This document shows positions 5,563 through 8,690 of a stretch of DNA of 8,690 bases, piece after piece (within the stretch, counting starts at the first letter, position 1; every line of letters begins with the position of its first letter). The DNA is from DASUPK01 sp036377415 (lineage in GTDB: Bacteria > Actinomycetota > Thermoleophilia > Solirubrobacterales > 70-9): contig DASUYK010000085.1 in the NCBI GenBank assembly GCA_036377415.1, forward strand, positions 1 to 8,690. The letters are read 5' to 3'. The notes beneath the pieces are model-generated. The model made no database searches, had not been told where the DNA came from, and saw nothing but the letters and a program-made list of their open reading frames with translations. A program made the position numbers and the translations under genes.

Positions 5563-7365
5563 CTACTTGCCACCGCCATCCATCTCAAGGACCGCGAGGA
5601 ACGCCTCCTGCGGGACCTCGACCGCTCCCACCTGCTTCATCCGCTTCTTCCCCTTCTTCTGCTTCTCGAGCAGCTTCCGCTTTCGCGTCACGTCGCCGCC
5701 GTAGAGCTTCGCGGTGACGTCTTTGCGAAGCGCCTTGACCGTCTCACGCGCGATCACGTTCGAGCCGATCGCCGCCTGGACCGGGACGTCGAAGAGCTGG
5801 CGGGGAATCGTGTCCTGGAGGCGCTCGACCAGCGCCCGGCCGCGGATGTGCGCTGCGTCCCGGTGGACGATCAACGAGAGAGCGTCGACCCTGTCGCCCG
5901 CGAGGAGGACGTCGAGCTTGACGAGGTCGGAGGGACGATTGCCGATCGGCTCGTAGTCGAGAGATGCGTAGCCCCGGCTGCGCGACTTCAGCTGGTCGAA
6001 GAAGTCGAGGACGATCTCCGCGAGGGGCAGGTCGTAGCGGATCTGCACCCGCTCGGGAGAGAGGTAGTGCATGTCCACGTGGCTGCCGCGCCGCTTCTGG
6101 CAGAGCTCCATCACCGCGCCGACGAACTCGTTCGGGGTGATGATCGTCGCCCGGATGTAGGGCTCGAGGATCCGCTCGATCGCAGCCGGGTCGGGCATCT
6201 CGGCCGGCGAATGCACGTCCTCGGCCTCGCTGCCCCTGACCTCGACCGAGTAGCGGACGTTGGGAGTGGTGGCGAGGAGCTCGAGATCGTACTCGCGCTC
6301 GAGGCGCTCGCGGACGATGTCCATGTGGAGGAGGCCGAGGAACCCACACCGGAAGCCGAACCCGAGAGCATCCGACGTCTCCGGCTCGTACGAGAGGGCG
6401 GCATCGTTGAGCGCGAGGCGGTCGAGCGCGTCGCGGAGGTCCTCGTAGCGGTCGGTGTCGATCGGGTAGAGGCCGCAGAAGACCATCGGCCGCACCTCCC
6501 GGTAGCCGGGCAGGGCCTCGGCCGCCGGCCGCTCCCTGCTCGTCAGGGTGTCGCCGACGCGCAGCTTCGTGACGTCCTTGATCCCCGTGATCACGTAGCC
6601 GACCTCCCCCGCCGACATCCCCCTGGCCGGGGTCATCTCGGGGGTGAAGAAGCCGATGTCGTCGATCTCGGCAAGCGTCCCGGTCTGCATCGCCTTGATC
6701 GGCTCGTTCTTGGAGAAGCGGCCGTCGACCATCCGGACGTAGGCAACCACGCCCCGGTACTGGTCGAACTCCGAGTCAAAGATCAGGGCTCTCGGCGGCG
6801 CCTCGGCCTGTCCCTCCGGGGGCGGGATCCGCTGCACGATCGCCTCGAGCACCTCCGGGACCCCCTCCCCGGTCTTCGCCGAGATCCGCAGGGCCTCGGA
6901 CGGATCGCCGCCGAGCAGATCCGCTACCTGGCCCGCGACGCCGTCGGGATCGGCCCCGGGTAGGTCCACCTTGTTCAGCACCGGGATCAGCTCAAGCCCG
7001 GCATCGATGGCCGAGTACGCGTTGGCGACCGTCTGCGCCTCGACTCCCTGCGCGGCATCCACGACCAGCAGCGCGCCCTCACACGCGGCGAGGCTGCGCG
7101 AGACCTCGTAGGAGAAATCGACGTGGCCCGGCGTATCGATCAGGTGAAGGTTGTAGGTCTCACCGTTCGGGGCCCGGTACGGGACCTGCACGGCCTGCGC
7201 CTTGATCGTGATCCCCCGCTCGCGCTCGAGCTCCATCGAGTCGAGCATCTGGGGGAGGTGCGTGCGCGCGTCCACGGCCCCGGTGAGCTCGAGGATGCGA
7301 TCGGCAAGGGTCGACTTGCCGTGATCGATATGGGCAATGATCGAGAAGTTGCGGATTCGGTCCAT
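5563..7365 (-). CDS. lepA: Elongation factor 4 (LepA), ribosome back-translocating GTPase
   Basis: Translational GTPase that acts on the 70S ribosome, reported to promote back-translocation and to aid translation initiation or 30S biogenesis. The 600-residue length is standard. GTPase motifs: P-loop AHIDHGKS (11-18), the switch I region ending RGITIKAQ (50-57), switch II DTPGHVDF (77-84), NKVD (131-134) and SAK (162-164). The LepA-typical GFGFRCGFLGLLHMD lies at 335-349. The LepA-specific C-terminal domain carries KALRKDVTAKLYGGDVTRKRK (545-564) and the basic KQKKGKKRMKQVG (568-580). The open frame runs to 7680, but ATG 7365 (MDRIRNFSIIAHID) matches the conserved N-terminus. No Shine-Dalgarno is seen; a TACCCT hexamer 12 bases upstream is a weak -10 candidate. 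It is convergent with the Usp-like gene and divergent from the methyltransferase gene. hemW, the usual next gene in lepA-hrcA clusters, is absent. Confidence 0.98.
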   Translation of the reverse strand: MDRIRNFSIIAHIDHGKSTLADRILELTGAVDARTHLPQMLDSMELERERGITIKAQAVQVPYRAPNGETYNLHLIDTPGHVDFSYEVSRSLAACEGALLVVDAAQGVEAQTVANAYSAIDAGLELIPVLNKVDLPGADPDGVAGQVADLLGGDPSEALRISAKTGEGVPEVLEAIVQRIPPPEGQAEAPPRALIFDSEFDQYRGVVAYVRMVDGRFSKNEPIKAMQTGTLAEIDDIGFFTPEMTPARGMSAGEVGYVITGIKDVTKLRVGDTLTSRERPAAEALPGYREVRPMVFCGLYPIDTDRYEDLRDALDRLALNDAALSYEPETSDALGFGFRCGFLGLLHMDIVRERLEREYDLELLATTPNVRYSVEVRGSEAEDVHSPAEMPDPAAIERILEPYIRATIITPNEFVGAVMELCQKRRGSHVDMHYLSPERVQIRYDLPLAEIVLDFFDQLKSRSRGYASLDYEPIGNRPSDLVKLDVLLAGDRVDALSLIVHRDAAHIRGRALVERLQDTIPRQLFDVPVQAAIGSNVIARETVKALRKDVTAKLYGGDVTRKRKLLEKQKKGKKRMKQVGAVEVPQEAFLAVLEMDGGGK

Positions 7366-7402
7366 CAGCGGACAAGAAGGGTAGGCCCCGACTCGGTGTG
7401 GA

Positions 7403-7408
7403 TATTGT
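7403..7408 (+). promoter_or_regulatory. Candidate -10 box (TATTGT) for the methyltransferase gene
   Basis: TATTGT fits the TA...T -10 pattern and lies 10 bases before the ATG at 7419, giving a leader of only a few bases at most. No Shine-Dalgarno precedes that ATG (the bases before it read GCCTCCCC). No clear -35 box is present. It lies in the 53-base gap shared with divergent lepA, so the two promoters would overlap. Prediction only. Confidence 0.35.
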
Positions 7409-7418
7409 CGGCCTCCCC

Positions 7419-8192
7419 ATGGAGTGGAGCCTGGGCCACTACGAGGTGATCGGCGAGCAGCTGCTCCCATCCGCGGAGGTCGTCGTCGAGCGGGCGGCTC
7501 CGGCGGACGGCGATCGGGTAGTGGACCTGGGCTGCGGAACGGGCAACGCGGCCCTGCTCGCTGCCGAGAGAGGGGCTCGGGTGACCGGAGTCGATCCCGC
7601 CCAGCGGCTACTCGACGTGGCCGCGGCCCGGGCGGCAGAGGGCGACCTGGATATCGCCTTCCGGCTCGGCGATGGGGCATCGATTCCGATGCCCGACGAG
7701 AGCGCCGACATCATGCTCTCGGTCTTCGGAGTGATCTTCGCGCCGTCGCCGGAAGCCGCCGCCGTTGAGATCGCGCGTGTCACCGGCCGCGACGGCCGAA
7801 TCGTTCTCTCGGCATGGATCCCGGAGGGCGCGATCTCAGAGGGGGTACGGATCAGCCGCGAGACCATCGCGGCAATCCAGAACCAACCTCCGGGTCCGCC
7901 GCCGTTCGCGTGGCACGAGGACCACGCGCTCGGCGAGCTGTTCGGTCCACACGGATTCACGGTCTCGACCGAGGAGCACAGCCTCGCGTTCAGCGCGCCG
8001 TCCGCAAGGGAGTTCGTCGAGACTGAGCAGGAGAACCATCCGCTCGCCATCGCAGCCCGCCCGGCCCTGGAGAAGAGCAGGCAGGTCGAAGCACTTCGCG
8101 ACCGGCTGGTCGAGCACTACGAGGCAGCCAATGAGGCTCCGTCGTCCTTTCGTGTGACGAGCCGGTATGTGGTCGCCGAGCTCAGGCGGTGA
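7419..8192 (+). CDS. Class I SAM-dependent methyltransferase
   Basis: The 257-residue protein belongs to the Methyltransf_11/25-type, UbiE-like superfamily. SAM-binding motif I is RVVDLGCGTGNAAL (33-46), the acidic residue after strand 2 is in GVDPAQ (57-62), motif II is around FRLGDGASIPMPDESAD (81-97), and the post-motif strand is GRDGRIVLSAW (123-133). The C-terminal part (about 160-257) has helical segments and a final RYVVAELRR. Nothing identifies the methyl acceptor; such proteins act on small molecules more often than on macromolecules. I prefer ATG 7419 over the in-frame GTG at 7398 because the upstream codons overlap the TATTGT promoter candidate and the family usually begins near the WSLGHYE stretch. 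It is divergent from lepA and runs convergently into the SnoaL-like remnant, whose last reading frame overlaps its 3' end by a few codons. Confidence 0.88.
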   Translation: MEWSLGHYEVIGEQLLPSAEVVVERAAPADGDRVVDLGCGTGNAALLAAERGARVTGVDPAQRLLDVAAARAAEGDLDIAFRLGDGASIPMPDESADIMLSVFGVIFAPSPEAAAVEIARVTGRDGRIVLSAWIPEGAISEGVRISRETIAAIQNQPPGPPPFAWHEDHALGELFGPHGFTVSTEEHSLAFSAPSAREFVETEQENHPLAIAARPALEKSRQVEALRDRLVEHYEAANEAPSSFRVTSRYVVAELRR

Positions 8193-8351
8193 CGCGAGAT
8201 CGAGCTCGATTCCGTGGGCGGCACCCTCGCCATGGAATGTTCCAGACGATCTCGGGATGGAAGAGCTCGCTCGCCGCGTCGAAGTCGCCGCGGTTGAAGG
8301 CGTCGTAGGCCGGCGAATCCCTTCGATCTCCTCGTCGCCGATCTCCGTCAC
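8182..8351 (-). pseudogene. Frameshifted, truncated SnoaL/NTF2-like gene remnant
   Basis: Read on the minus strand from GTG 8351, the frame gives TEIGDEEIEGIRR (to 8310). Shifting by two bases and resuming at 8307 gives YDAFNRGDFDAASELFHPEI and then VWN. Joined, this is the typical N-terminal helix of SnoaL-like (NTF2-fold) proteins, whose pattern is roughly VRRxYDAFNRGDFDAALELFxPDVEW. A single missing base near 8308-8310 (one G before CC TAC, restoring an Ala codon) would make it continuous. Similarity fades after about 8236, and the second frame stops at TGA 8184-8182 inside the 3' end of the methyltransferase gene. A complete family member is about 120-150 residues, so at least the second half is also missing. 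It lies 17 bases after the murJ stop in the same orientation. A sequencing error could explain the frameshift but not the truncation. Confidence 0.6.
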
Positions 8352-8368
8352 CGGCGGTATGCCGTCGC

Positions 8369-8690
8369 TCAGATCCGCCGCACGAGCCGGAGGATCTGGT
8401 GCGCCTCGGGTACGCGCAGGGCGAGGACGGCGGCGAAATAGGCGACCGCCCCGGCGACGAGCGCGGCGCCGAGCGAGAGGATCTGGGCGAGCGTCCCGCG
8501 GCCGAGCGCCTCGTCGAGGCCGTACCAGACCAGATAGCTGACGCCCGCGAGGAGCGCAGCCGCCGCGGTTACCCGGATCGCTCCGTCGAGCATTCGCCCG
8601 AGCTCGATCCCGCCGAGGTCGCGGCGGAGGATCGCCGACTGGGCGACGACGCTAGTGCCGGTTGCCAGGACGGTGCCGAAGACGATCCCC
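8369..8690 (-). CDS. murJ: C-terminus of lipid II flippase MurJ (partial, runs off right edge)
   Basis: The frame is open from the right edge to TGA 8371-8369 and shows the last 106 residues of an integral membrane protein. From the edge it reads GIVFGTVLATGTSVVAQSA, then an amphipathic linker (LRRDLGGIELGRML), two strongly hydrophobic helices separated by a short polar loop, and a cytoplasmic end LRVPEAHQILRLVRRI. This layout matches the end of actinobacterial MurJ/MviN proteins of the MOP flippase superfamily, which move lipid II across the membrane for peptidoglycan synthesis. A start-codon-based reading would begin only at the internal ATG 8593, but the family similarity continues upstream of it to the edge. 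The name rests on the C-terminal pattern, because the diagnostic earlier helices are outside the window. Confidence 0.75.
   Translation of the reverse strand, partial: GIVFGTVLATGTSVVAQSAILRRDLGGIELGRMLDGAIRVTAAAALLAGVSYLVWYGLDEALGRGTLAQILSLGAALVAGAVAYFAAVLALRVPEAHQILRLVRRI

Noticed and set aside
5848..6963. Long plus-strand open frame (371 codons) antisense to lepA
   Set aside because: LepA is unmistakable on the other strand; the antisense product is low-complexity Arg/Asp/Glu/Leu-rich and lacks family motifs.
7366..7680. N-terminal extension of LepA upstream of ATG 7365
   Set aside because: The 105 extra codons are a Pro/Arg-rich shadow of the methyltransferase gene; the conserved LepA start is MDRIRNFSIIAHID.

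Overview
This is a GC-rich (roughly two-thirds G+C by eye), gene-dense bacterial chromosomal segment, dominated by conserved housekeeping genes on the minus strand. The protein style (MurJ C-terminus, paired HadA/HadB-type MaoC proteins, alanine/arginine-rich proteins, several starts without a Shine-Dalgarno, GTG starts) points to a high-GC actinobacterium. My best guess is a deep-branching class such as Thermoleophilia (Solirubrobacterales/Gaiellales). That placement is inference, not something the sequence proves. No tRNA, rRNA, CRISPR array, insertion sequence or phage gene is visible.

Layout from left to right. Positions 1-4793 hold a minus-strand block read right to left: hadA-like, hadB-like, hrcA, dnaJ, prmA, murI, then the first 25 codons of a membrane protein that runs off the left edge. 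Its genes are joined by start/stop overlaps (hadA/hadB, dnaJ/prmA, prmA/murI, murI/membrane protein) or by short gaps (29 and 9 bases), so it looks like one operon. A second promoter probably lies directly before hrcA. Positions 4882-5508 (+) encode a two-helix membrane protein with a universal-stress-protein-like cytoplasmic domain, divergent from hadA. Positions 5563-7365 (-) are lepA (elongation factor 4). Positions 7419-8192 (+) encode a class I SAM methyltransferase divergent from lepA. Positions 8182-8351 (-) look like the frameshifted remnant of a SnoaL/NTF2-like gene. Positions 8369-8690 (-) are the 3' end of murJ, cut by the right edge.

The themes are protein folding and translation (HrcA, DnaJ, PrmA, LepA), cell-wall synthesis (MurI makes D-glutamate; MurJ flips lipid II) and acyl-chain dehydration (HadA/HadB). 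The core resembles the widespread lepA-hemW-hrcA-grpE-dnaK-dnaJ-prmA-rsmE heat-shock cluster. Here hemW, grpE, dnaK and rsmE are absent from their usual places, which are taken by a membrane Usp-like gene, a HadAB pair and murI.

The points most worth a second look are the SnoaL-like pseudogene, an identical 9-base promoter-like element a few bases before the hadA and hrcA start codons (suggesting leaderless transcripts), the lack of a recognisable CIRCE operator at hrcA, and the rewired gene order. I found no convincing wholly new system.
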